A stretch of 32,705 nucleotides of DNA from Bacteroidales bacterium (GTDB taxonomy: Bacteria; Bacteroidota; Bacteroidia; Bacteroidales; UBA3824), in NCBI GenBank assembly GCA_017541145.1, contig JAFXZT010000157.1, forward strand, positions 1-32,705. Direction: 5' to 3'. The notes under the pieces were generated by a model. That model made no database searches, was not told the origin of the DNA, and saw only the letters and a list, made by a program, of their open reading frames with translations. Shown here one piece after another: positions 14,424 to 20,983 of the stretch; the first letter of the stretch is position 1, and every line of letters begins with the position of its first letter. A program made the position numbers and the translations under genes.

Positions 14424-14448
14424 AAACCGTTACGAATTGTAACGGTTT
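14424..14448. terminator. Hairpin between convergent rsr and WYL genes
   Basis: Perfect 10-bp stem AAACCGTTAC-GAATT-GTAACGGTTT. It lies between the stops of two convergent genes and so may end both transcripts, although neither side carries a long T run. It also contains GTTACG...GTAAC, the half-site seen in the promoters of this region, so a protein-binding role is possible. Confidence 0.5.
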
Positions 14449-14453
14449 GAAAA

Positions 14454-15482
14454 TTAGTTTGTTAATCCTGAATTGTTGTAAAGTTCTTGCATCGCAGTGA
14501 TTTGTTCCTTGATGTATTTTACAGCATTTCTTGGAGAAATTACTTTTATACCGCTTCCATAACTCAGTAAAACCGAATACAATTCAAAATTTATTACAAC
14601 ATCGATTCTAAAAATACAACTTCCGTCCGGTAATTCTTCTATTACCTTTTGAGAATGATGCAAAGGCTTGGTTTTGATATATTTGCTTTGTTCTTCGGAA
14701 GCCCAAAATTTAATTTTTCTCGGAAAATTGTTGATTCTTGAACTTACTCCGATTACATTGTCGAAAAAATGTTCATTGTCAAAATTCGGATTTTCTTGAT
14801 ATTGAATTTCTGTCGGTTCAACGCTTTGGATTCTGTCCAAAGGAAGATTGTAAATTGACGGATTATCTTTTTTGTTACCAAAAACAAACCAACGGTTTCT
14901 AAATTCTTTCAACATGTAAGGAAAGAAAATAAATTCAGAAGGTTCTGTTGCGTTAAACGATTGATATACAATTTTTAATGACTGTTTTTTGTCGATATAA
15001 TTATAAAGAGGTGTTAACAGTTCTATTCCTTTCAAATCTTTTACACTGTCGAAATTTACAATTGGTTTTCTTTTTTTGCGACTTACCGCCAATTTGTCGT
15101 CAAGACGGTTAATTACATCGGTAAATTCATTAAATTGTTGAAAATCTGAAAGTTGTCTCAGCATATCAGCCGCTTCTTTCATTACTTGAAAATCATTTTC
15201 AGAGAGCGGCATTTTTGTAATTGAATAATTCGGATCGCTGTAACGGTAATATTTGTTGTCATAAACTTCGATAGGAGCGTTGTAACCGAGTTTGTCGCTG
15301 CGCATTATCTGAATATCGCTTTGTACAGTACGTAGTGAAACGCCTTTGGATATACCTTCGCAATCGTATAACGCATCGCAACAAGCATCTAACAAATCTT
15401 CAATAGTCCATTTTCTGTACTTGTTTCTCAAGCAGTTGTCAATAGTTTTGTAACGAATCAACGCATTTTTGTTTGCCGGCAT
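14454..15482 (-). CDS. WYL-domain transcriptional regulator
   Basis: A 342-residue protein. The N-terminal winged-helix region (about 1-75) starts ALIRYKTIDNCLRNKYRKWTIEDLLDACC and continues with RTVQSDIQIMRS, the recognition-like helix. The WYL ligand-sensing domain spans about 150-250 (SLKIVYQSFNATEPSEFIFFPYMLKEFRNRWFVFG, PLDRIQSVEP), followed by a WCX-type C-terminal domain with KTKPLHHSQKV. WYL regulators bind DNA as dimers and can sense nucleic-acid or nucleotide ligands. It is divergent from rtcB across a 112-bp gap holding the dyad 15526-15548, and convergent with the TROVE gene. Two almost identical dyads before rtcB and before the Y RNAs are the best candidate sites. Whether it represses or activates is not visible. 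Confidence 0.88.
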   Translation of the reverse strand: MPANKNALIRYKTIDNCLRNKYRKWTIEDLLDACCDALYDCEGISKGVSLRTVQSDIQIMRSDKLGYNAPIEVYDNKYYRYSDPNYSITKMPLSENDFQVMKEAADMLRQLSDFQQFNEFTDVINRLDDKLAVSRKKRKPIVNFDSVKDLKGIELLTPLYNYIDKKQSLKIVYQSFNATEPSEFIFFPYMLKEFRNRWFVFGNKKDNPSIYNLPLDRIQSVEPTEIQYQENPNFDNEHFFDNVIGVSSRINNFPRKIKFWASEEQSKYIKTKPLHHSQKVIEELPDGSCIFRIDVVINFELYSVLLSYGSGIKVISPRNAVKYIKEQITAMQELYNNSGLTN

Positions 15483-15503
15483 GATTTTGAATTTTTTTTA
15501 TAT

Positions 15504-15511
15504 CAAAATTA
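15504..15511 (-). promoter_or_regulatory. -7 promoter box of the WYL gene
   Basis: On the minus strand TAATTTTG (matching TAnnTTTG), 21 bp before the start at 15482. The operator at 15526-15548 lies just upstream of it, in the -33 area, so the same site could control the WYL gene itself. Confidence 0.5.
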
Positions 15512-15525
15512 TAAAATATTTTTCG

Positions 15526-15562
15526 TTACGCAAAATGATTGCGTATCGTGTTTTTACATTTG
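15526..15562 (+). promoter_or_regulatory. Operator and promoter of rtcB
   Basis: Dyad GTTACGCAA-N5-TTGCGTATC (15526-15548), core TACGCA-N7-TGCGTA, then 6 bp, then TACATTTG (15555-15562), an exact TAnnTTTG box. Compared with the site at 12525, the half-sites are almost the same and the distance to TTTG is identical (10 bp). It is shared with the divergent WYL promoter. Confidence 0.8.
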
Positions 15563-15594
15563 CAACGTGTTAAACTTAAAAAATATATATTGTT

Positions 15595-16818
15595 ATGATT
15601 GAGATTAAAGGACTTTATAATTCGGCAAAAGTATTTACCGATGTTTTGGATGAAAAATCCGAATTGCAAATTCAAACACTTTGTAATCAGGAATTTACTT
15701 CCGGTGAAAAAATCCGTTTGATGCCCGATGTTCATGCCGGAGCAGGTTGTACAATTGGTACTACCATGACTATTACTAACAAAATAGTTCCGAATCTTGT
15801 GGGCGTGGATATCGGATGCGGAATGGAAACCGTTGTGATTAAGGCCGGTAGCAATAGTTCAGAAAATTTTAATCCGGCTTTGCTTGATTCTGTTATCCGT
15901 AAAAACATTCCATGCGGTTACGACATCAGAAAAACACCGCACGCTTATTCACAAGAAATTGAATTTCAGAATGTAAGAGGACATTACTGTAAGAGTCGTG
16001 CTGTTTGTAGTGTTGGAACTCTTGGTGGTGGAAATCATTTTATAGAGGCCGACCGTGACAACGAAGGCAATCTTTATATTGTTGTACATTCAGGAAGTCG
16101 TCATGCGGGTTTGGAAATTGCAGAATATTATCAGGAAGAGGCATGGAAACAATTGAATCACAATCAGAAAGCAGATGTTGACAATTTGATTCAAGAATTA
16201 AAAAAATCAGGACGAAAATCAGAAATTCAAGATAAGATTTCTGACTTAAAAGCTCAGATTATTACAACAATTCCCAAAGATTTGGCTTATGTAAGCGGTT
16301 CATTATTTGATGATTATATCAATGATATGAAAATCATGCAACATTTTGCCGTTATGAATCGCAAAGCCATGGTAGATGAAATTCTCAAAGGTTTGTCAAT
16401 ACCGGAAAATGACATCTTAGAAATTTTTACAACAACGCATAATTATATTGACATCGACAATATGATTTTGAGAAAAGGTTCAGTAAGTGCGCAAAAAGGA
16501 GAGAAACTTTTAATTCCGATAAATATGCGTGACGGCAGTTTAGTTTGCGTTGGAAAAGGAAACGAAGATTGGAATTTTTCAGCACCGCATGGAGCGGGAC
16601 GAGTGATGAGTCGTCGTAAAGCCAAACAAACGCTTGATTTAGAAGAATTTAAAGCCGAGATGACCGGAATATATTCCACCACCGTAAACCTTGAAACCAT
16701 AGATGAGGCACCGATGGCGTACAAAACTATGGATGATATAGTTAACAACATTACACCAACCGCGGAAATTGTCAAAATCATAAAACCGATTTACAATTTC
16801 AAAGCCGGTGATGAATAG
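15595..16818 (+). CDS. rtcB: RNA ligase RtcB (3'-phosphate/5'-OH RNA ligase)
   Basis: A 407-residue, Mn- and GTP-dependent RNA ligase that joins 2',3'-cyclic phosphate or 3'-phosphate ends to 5'-OH ends. Visible family motifs: VGVDIGCGMET (Asp72 and metal ligand Cys75), GGGNHFIE, HSGSRHAG, and SAPHGAGRVMSR with the guanylylated His332. The length fits the shorter bacterial RtcB type. No RtcA cyclase or archease gene is seen nearby. It repairs RNAs cut by ribotoxins or anticodon nucleases, which fits the Y-RNA/TROVE unit 1.2 kb away under the same operator. After the stop the sequence at 16827-16844 equals the 5' part of the terminator region at 18587-18604, but the 3' arm is missing here. Confidence 0.97.
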   Translation: MIEIKGLYNSAKVFTDVLDEKSELQIQTLCNQEFTSGEKIRLMPDVHAGAGCTIGTTMTITNKIVPNLVGVDIGCGMETVVIKAGSNSSENFNPALLDSVIRKNIPCGYDIRKTPHAYSQEIEFQNVRGHYCKSRAVCSVGTLGGGNHFIEADRDNEGNLYIVVHSGSRHAGLEIAEYYQEEAWKQLNHNQKADVDNLIQELKKSGRKSEIQDKISDLKAQIITTIPKDLAYVSGSLFDDYINDMKIMQHFAVMNRKAMVDEILKGLSIPENDILEIFTTTHNYIDIDNMILRKGSVSAQKGEKLLIPINMRDGSLVCVGKGNEDWNFSAPHGAGRVMSRRKAKQTLDLEEFKAEMTGIYSTTVNLETIDEAPMAYKTMDDIVNNITPTAEIVKIIKPIYNFKAGDE

Positions 16819-16826
16819 AGTGGATG

Positions 16827-16844
16827 ATTAAACAGAGCCGTAAA
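16827..16844 (+). repeat. 18-bp direct repeat, left copy
   Basis: ATTAAACAGAGCCGTAAA, 9 bp after the rtcB stop. It is identical to 18587-18604, where it forms the left arm of a terminator; here the right arm is absent. The two copies are 1,760 bp apart and flank the HAD/PRTase-WYL module. Confidence 0.85.
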
Positions 16845-16852
16845 AAAAATAT

Positions 16853-16890
16853 GTTACGAACATAGAGTTTGCAGTTGGGGTTTATCTTTG
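16853..16890 (+). promoter_or_regulatory. Operator and promoter of the short RNA
   Basis: GTTACGAAC-N5-GTTTGCAGT (right half decayed), then TATCTTTG (16883-16890), a TAnnTTTG box. Almost the same sequence recurs exactly 180 bp downstream, at 17033-17070. It drives no protein gene directly, only the hairpin unit ending near 16957. Confidence 0.65.
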
Positions 16891-16896
16891 CAGCGT

Positions 16897-16957
16897 AAAC
16901 AAAAAAGAATCTATAATTTTAAGACTTGGCGAGCATTGCTTGCTAAGTCTTTTTTTT
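16897..16957 (+). ncRNA. Candidate short RNA ending in an intrinsic terminator
   Basis: Downstream of the TATCTTTG box at 16883 there is about 25 nt of AT-rich leader, then a perfect 13-bp hairpin (16922-16934 with 16938-16950, loop ATT), then eight T. The predicted product is about 60 nt with no open frame. The same promoter sequence is repeated 180 bp downstream for the HAD gene. It could be a regulatory RNA, a decoy, or only the remains of a deleted gene between promoter and terminator. Confidence 0.5.
16922..16957 (+). terminator. Intrinsic terminator (13-bp stem, 3-nt loop, T8)
   Basis: AGACTTGGCGAGC pairs fully with GCTTGCTAAGTCT, counting two G·U wobbles, around loop ATT, and is followed directly by a run of T. 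It would also stop read-through from rtcB before the HAD gene. Confidence 0.85.
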
Positions 16958-17032
16958 GCAAAAAAATCGCGAAAACAGTGTAACCTTTCCCGCATTTTCA
17001 ACACTAAGAGTCAAAAATGAAAAAAATATTTT

Positions 17033-17070
17033 GTTACGAACATACAGTTTGTAACTGCAATCTATCTTTG
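17033..17070 (+). promoter_or_regulatory. Operator and promoter of the HAD/PRTase-WYL unit
   Basis: Dyad GTTACGAAC-N5-GTTTGTAAC (17033-17055; 8 of 9 positions symmetric), then TATCTTTG (17063-17070), 20 bp before the ATG at 17090. The geometry (9-N5-9) is the same as the rtcB and Y-RNA operators, but the inner bases differ (GAAC instead of GCAA). This suggests a related WYL regulator of different specificity. Confidence 0.7.
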
Positions 17071-17089
17071 CAACGTAAACAAAAAGACT

Positions 17090-17620
17090 ATGAACTACAT
17101 TTTTGACTTGGACAACACACTGATTTATTCCGACCTCGCCAACAACATTTCGTACAGTGAGGCGGTTAAGAATGTCATTGGAGCAAACTTGGACGTTTGT
17201 TGCCCCCGCATAACACGTTGCAGCATCAAGGCAATGTTCCCTGAATTGTCCGCAGAAGAATTGTCAAAAGTGGTTCAGGAAAAAGAACGCCAATATGCAC
17301 AGCATATCAACAAAACAATGCTCAACATTTCGCTTGTTGACGCGCTCAAATATTTGAAAGCCAACAATATGCCTGCCATCTTGCTGACTTATAGCACAAA
17401 ACATCGCGCAGAACAATTGTTGACGTTTCACGGCATCAGCAACCTTTTTGCAGCCAAATACTACAAAGAGGACTACTGCAAAAACACCAAATACAAATTT
17501 GCCACTTCCGCCCTCGGCTTCAAAAACAGCGAAATCATCCTTTTTGAAAACGAACAAGAAGGAATGTGCGAGGCCGTCAATGACGGAATAATGCAAAAAA
17601 ACATAATCAAATTTGTCTAA
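17090..17620 (+). CDS. HAD-superfamily hydrolase
   Basis: A 176-residue soluble protein with HAD motif I FDLDNT (Asp6 and Asp8), a helical cap region around 25-95 and motif II LLTYST. Lys residues near 120-130 are candidates for motif III. In place of the usual GDxxxD motif IV it has FENEQEGM, so the metal-binding acids are Glu or shifted. Codon use differs clearly from rtcB: many AAC, GAC, TTC and GCC codons. The next gene starts 19 bp downstream and encodes a truncated phosphoribosyltransferase, so the pair may have acted on a phosphorylated nucleotide or sugar product linked to RNA repair. That role is an inference from context. Confidence 0.82.
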   Translation: MNYIFDLDNTLIYSDLANNISYSEAVKNVIGANLDVCCPRITRCSIKAMFPELSAEELSKVVQEKERQYAQHINKTMLNISLVDALKYLKANNMPAILLTYSTKHRAEQLLTFHGISNLFAAKYYKEDYCKNTKYKFATSALGFKNSEIILFENEQEGMCEAVNDGIMQKNIIKFV

Positions 17621-17639
17621 CCTTTAAAACAACTTGGAA

Positions 17640-18584
17640 ATGGAAGAATTTGTAATTTCAGCAAACAATTGCCTCAGGCACAACACCAAAGCATTTACTC
17701 ATTCCGACTACCACGGTGGTGGCAATTGGAAGATTCAAGGTACAGTCGAAAATATGATTTGTACCATCAAAAACCATCCTGACCCGTATCCGCAAAGTGT
17801 CCTGAATAATGCTACAATGAGATTGTCGGCGATTTTGGCAGAAGAATTGCCGCAAATTCTGCAAGCAACAGGATTGCAGAATCTGAGAGTGTGCGTAATT
17901 CCACGTTCAAAGAGGGAGGACTATTTCGAAGACAACCAAAAGTTGTTTCGTGCGACAATCCAACAGACCATCAGAACCCTGAATGGTTTTGAGGACGGCA
18001 CATACGACATCATCAGGCATACCAACACTGCAACCACTCATTTGTCAAGGAGCGGAAGAGGCGGAGAAGGTCCGATGCCGTATTGCGGAATCACAAAAGA
18101 TACTTGTACAATTTCCAACAATGTGTACGGCAGAGACACTTCCAACGACGGCAAAATCTTGACATTTGCGTTGGACCGTATTGTGGAACTTTTTCCGTCA
18201 AAAAATCAAGACTTTGAAAATCCGCCTGAGTATTTCGACGAACATTTCGACGACATCATCGGCGTTACCAACTATGTTGAAAATCCTATTTTGCACATTG
18301 TTTTTTGGATTAGCAACTTTTCAAAAGATTATGTCTTAACAAAACCTTTGCACGGTTCGCAAAAGAAGATTTCAGGCGAGGGCGAAACCAAATTGCGCGA
18401 AAAATATCCGTCACTTTCGGGCGGGGCGTTTTTTTCGATTGACTGCAAGCGCAACTACGAACTAATACGTGAGTTGTCATCGTTTGGTCAGAATTTGTTA
18501 GTTTTATTGCCAAAGGAGATTCAAGATGAAATTATTAAGGAAATTAGTCAAATGTTTGAAAAATACAGTAAATTAAAAGATTAA
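17640..18584 (+). CDS. Chimera: truncated phosphoribosyltransferase fused to WYL-regulator C-terminus
   Basis: The ATG at 17640 gives 314 residues (an upstream TTG at 17634 is unlikely). Residues 1 to about 166 look like a ComF-type phosphoribosyltransferase: RVCVIPRSKREDYF, a DIIRHTNTATTHLSR segment and GITKDTCTISNNVYGRD. The PRPP-binding motif that should follow (LLIDDIYT-like) is missing. From about residue 170 the sequence matches the second half of a WYL regulator, including KILTFALDRI, FDDIIGVTN and VLTKPLHGSQKK, and is alignable with the WYL protein at 14454-15482 (PLDRIQSV, FDNVIGVSS, IKTKPLHHSQKV). An in-frame deletion between two neighbouring genes is the simplest origin. Catalysis is unlikely and no DNA-binding domain remains. 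Codon use resembles the HAD gene. Confidence 0.75.
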   Translation: MEEFVISANNCLRHNTKAFTHSDYHGGGNWKIQGTVENMICTIKNHPDPYPQSVLNNATMRLSAILAEELPQILQATGLQNLRVCVIPRSKREDYFEDNQKLFRATIQQTIRTLNGFEDGTYDIIRHTNTATTHLSRSGRGGEGPMPYCGITKDTCTISNNVYGRDTSNDGKILTFALDRIVELFPSKNQDFENPPEYFDEHFDDIIGVTNYVENPILHIVFWISNFSKDYVLTKPLHGSQKKISGEGETKLREKYPSLSGGAFFSIDCKRNYELIRELSSFGQNLLVLLPKEIQDEIIKEISQMFEKYSKLKD

Positions 18585-18586
18585 AA

Positions 18587-18604
18587 ATTAAACAGAGCCG
18601 TAAA
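18587..18604 (+). repeat. 18-bp direct repeat, right copy
   Basis: ATTAAACAGAGCCGTAAA, identical to 16827-16844. Here it includes the left arm of the terminator hairpin, so this copy, or this copy minus the insert, is the more original state. Confidence 0.85.
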
Positions 18605-18619
18605 TTTCAACGGCTCTGT
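18592..18619. terminator. Bidirectional intrinsic terminator
   Basis: 10-bp stem ACAGAGCCGT / ACGGCTCTGT with an 8-nt loop, with T-rich flanks on both strands. It separates the plus-strand HAD/chimera unit from the convergent GH43 gene. Confidence 0.85.
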
Positions 18620-18631
18620 GTTAAACATTTT

Positions 18632-20269
18632 TTATTTTGCTGAAAATCTTATTGTTTCTAACGTGCAAAGTGATTTTTCTTTTGTGTCGGAACTGAAAAT
18701 CAAATATACGGCGTGTTTGCCTTTTAAACTTTCAATACCGCTGAGTTTTATAGGAAATTCGGCGGAAGTTTTTTGCAGTTGAGTTGTCAATTCAAGCGTT
18801 CCTGCGAGTTTGCCGCCTTGCTTAGCCCACGGACGGTCAATATAAACCTCAATCTTGCCGTCAATGCCTTCCGGAATCATTCCGAGTATAAGACTGATGT
18901 CGTTTTTACCGTTAAAGGCATCAAAATTAAAATACTTGTAACCGACAATCGAACCGTTTGTGTTCAAAACAACGGGATTGATATTATTTTTTACGGCGTA
19001 AGGCTCTTGAATGTTGCTTTCTGTGCCGTATGCCGCAGCCACGTATGAACCGAAAAATGTATTGTTCGGCCATTCATGAACAGCGGTTTTAGGTCCTGTA
19101 TGCCAACAACAAATGCCGGCAGGGTGAATTTCCAACGGGTTGAGTCCTTCAACGGAAAAACCTTCTGAAGTAACTTCGCCTTCCGAAATCTTAACTTTGC
19201 CGCCTTTGCCTTCTTCTATTTCAACGGTTATCGGCGCAACCATTGCTTGTCTTGAAAATTCGTTCAAGCCGTTCTGACGGTGATAAAATACCCACCATTT
19301 GCCGTTAATTTCACAAATCGAACCGTGAGTGTTGCCGTCAGGAGTTCCCGAAGCGAAAACATTTCCGTCCGGATCTTTTTCACGGGCACGACCGTCAATA
19401 ATCGTTCCGCCGTAGGTCCACGGTCCGAGAGGATTGTCACCGTAAGCATACGCCAAAGTGTAGTTTGATGTCGGCAAACCGTTCTCGCCTTCTTTTGTGA
19501 AACGGCTGTAAATGAATACGTATTTATCTTTGATTTTGCGGATTGACGATGCCTCAAAAAATCTGAACTCATTATTATCATTGTCTTGAAAACCGCCAAT
19601 CATGTTTTCAACGATTTTTGTGCCGGGGTTAACGGTAGCCATTGTAACGGGGTCAAGTTCAGCACCGTGCGATTTTCCGAATCCCCAATAACCATAAACT
19701 TTGCCGTCGTCATCAACAAAAACTGCCGGATCAAATTTCAATACGCCGTCTGTGGTGTCAGGATTGGCTTTGCTCCAATTGATAACTTCAAAAGGTCCGT
19801 CGGGACGGTCGCTCTTGGCTACCATGCCGTTTCTGCCGCCTACTTGGTTGTTAGGATAAAGATAATAAGTCTTTTTGCCGTCTTTTTCAACCATTGTAAC
19901 ATCAGGAGCAAAAAGTACGTCGGCTTCCTTCTGAGCCTCGCCTTTGCCGTTTTTATCAACCTTGAAAATCACGCCGTCGTAACGCCATTTTGTAAGGTCG
20001 TCAACTGATGCTGACCAAACTACTTGGTCGCGACCGCAATAGTTAGAGATTTCGATGTCGTGCGAACCGTAAACATAAACACGCTTTTTGCCAGGATTGT
20101 CAGGGTCGTCAAAAACGTAAGGTTCACCGTCGGGAATATGCTCCCAAAGTGGCAGATAAGGATTTCCGATTGTTGTCAATTCGGTTTCAGGTTTGGTAGT
20201 TACTTCCGGTTGCGAACATGCTATAGTCAGACACAAACCGCCAAGTAACAGGTAAGTAGATCTTTTCAT
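18632..20269 (-). CDS. GH43-family glycoside hydrolase, lipoprotein
   Basis: A 545-residue protein with a type II signal peptide (lipobox TIAC, Cys18), so lipid-anchored, possibly at the cell surface. The five-bladed GH43 propeller spans about residues 40-350. Candidate catalytic acids are an Asp in the N-terminal GEPYVFDDPD segment, the Asp of KFDPAVFVDDDG, and the Glu of FFEASSIRK. Other family segments are LFAPDVT, GPWTYGGTI and NTHGSICEINGKWWVFYHRQ. The C-terminal part (about 400-545) is a beta-rich accessory domain, probably carbohydrate-binding. GH43 enzymes remove arabinose, xylose or related sugars from plant polysaccharides. No SusC/SusD pair is nearby, so the exact substrate is open. 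It follows aat by 20 bp on the same strand. Confidence 0.9.
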   Translation of the reverse strand: MKRSTYLLLGGLCLTIACSQPEVTTKPETELTTIGNPYLPLWEHIPDGEPYVFDDPDNPGKKRVYVYGSHDIEISNYCGRDQVVWSASVDDLTKWRYDGVIFKVDKNGKGEAQKEADVLFAPDVTMVEKDGKKTYYLYPNNQVGGRNGMVAKSDRPDGPFEVINWSKANPDTTDGVLKFDPAVFVDDDGKVYGYWGFGKSHGAELDPVTMATVNPGTKIVENMIGGFQDNDNNEFRFFEASSIRKIKDKYVFIYSRFTKEGENGLPTSNYTLAYAYGDNPLGPWTYGGTIIDGRAREKDPDGNVFASGTPDGNTHGSICEINGKWWVFYHRQNGLNEFSRQAMVAPITVEIEEGKGGKVKISEGEVTSEGFSVEGLNPLEIHPAGICCWHTGPKTAVHEWPNNTFFGSYVAAAYGTESNIQEPYAVKNNINPVVLNTNGSIVGYKYFNFDAFNGKNDISLILGMIPEGIDGKIEVYIDRPWAKQGGKLAGTLELTTQLQKTSAEFPIKLSGIESLKGKHAVYLIFSSDTKEKSLCTLETIRFSAK

Positions 20270-20289
20270 GTAATTTTATAAGAAATTGG

Positions 20290-20961
20290 TTATGATTTTA
20301 AAATTTTCATGTATTCATCGTAACTGATATGTTTGCCGCCCATGCTTAGCAAATGACTTGTTTCAAACTGACAGTCAATCATTTTGCCGCCAATTTCTGC
20401 AAATCTCTTTGCAAAAGTTATCAATGCAAGTTTTGATGTGTCTTTTTCGAGCGAAAACATACTTTCACCGCAAAAGCATGACCCGATCAAAACTCCGTAA
20501 AATCCTCCGGCAAGTTTGTTTTCCTCGTTCCAAACTTCTACGCTGATTACATAACCGAGTTCATGAAGTTTGGTGTAGGCTTCTATGATATGCGGACCTA
20601 ACCATGCTCCTTCGTGTTGGATTCTCAGTTCGCTGCAATTTTTAATAACATTCGGAAAGTCTTGATCTACAGTTACTTTGTATTTGTCTTTGTTGAATAA
20701 ATTTCGCATTGAGTGAGAGATATGAACTTCTTCGGGAAAAATCACAAATCTGTCCATCGGACACCACCACATAATTTCTGTTTTGCCGTTGTAAATAAAA
20801 GACGCTTCTTTTTCTCGAAATGCGTACCATGGAAAAATGCCGTTGGAATATGCAAGTAACAGCCTGTCAACGCTTAAATCGCCGCCTACTGCAAATAGTC
20901 CGTCGTCTTCGCCTTTGTGCGGATCCGGAAACCATATTTCATCGTCAAGTCTTATTATCAT
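20290..20961 (-). CDS. aat: Leucyl/phenylalanyl-tRNA--protein transferase
   Basis: Transfers Leu or Phe from aminoacyl-tRNA to N-terminal Arg or Lys of proteins, marking them for ClpAPS degradation (N-degron pathway). The start at 20961 gives 223 residues beginning IIRLDDEIWFPDP. A start at 20991 would add ten residues and overlap the DUF445 gene by 8 bp. Family motifs: GLFAVGGDLSVDRLLLAYSNGIFPWY, EIMWWCPMDRFVIFPEEVH, GSCFCGESMFS and DCQFETSHLLSMGG. The length is normal. Confidence 0.95.
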   Translation of the reverse strand: MIIRLDDEIWFPDPHKGEDDGLFAVGGDLSVDRLLLAYSNGIFPWYAFREKEASFIYNGKTEIMWWCPMDRFVIFPEEVHISHSMRNLFNKDKYKVTVDQDFPNVIKNCSELRIQHEGAWLGPHIIEAYTKLHELGYVISVEVWNEENKLAGGFYGVLIGSCFCGESMFSLEKDTSKLALITFAKRFAEIGGKMIDCQFETSHLLSMGGKHISYDEYMKILKS

Positions 20962-20983
20962 AATTTTTTTTGTGTGATTTTTG

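Noticed and set aside
16827..16844. Terminator directly after rtcB
   Set aside because: Only the left arm of the later hairpin is present; the pairing arm is missing. The nearest real terminator is at 16922-16957.
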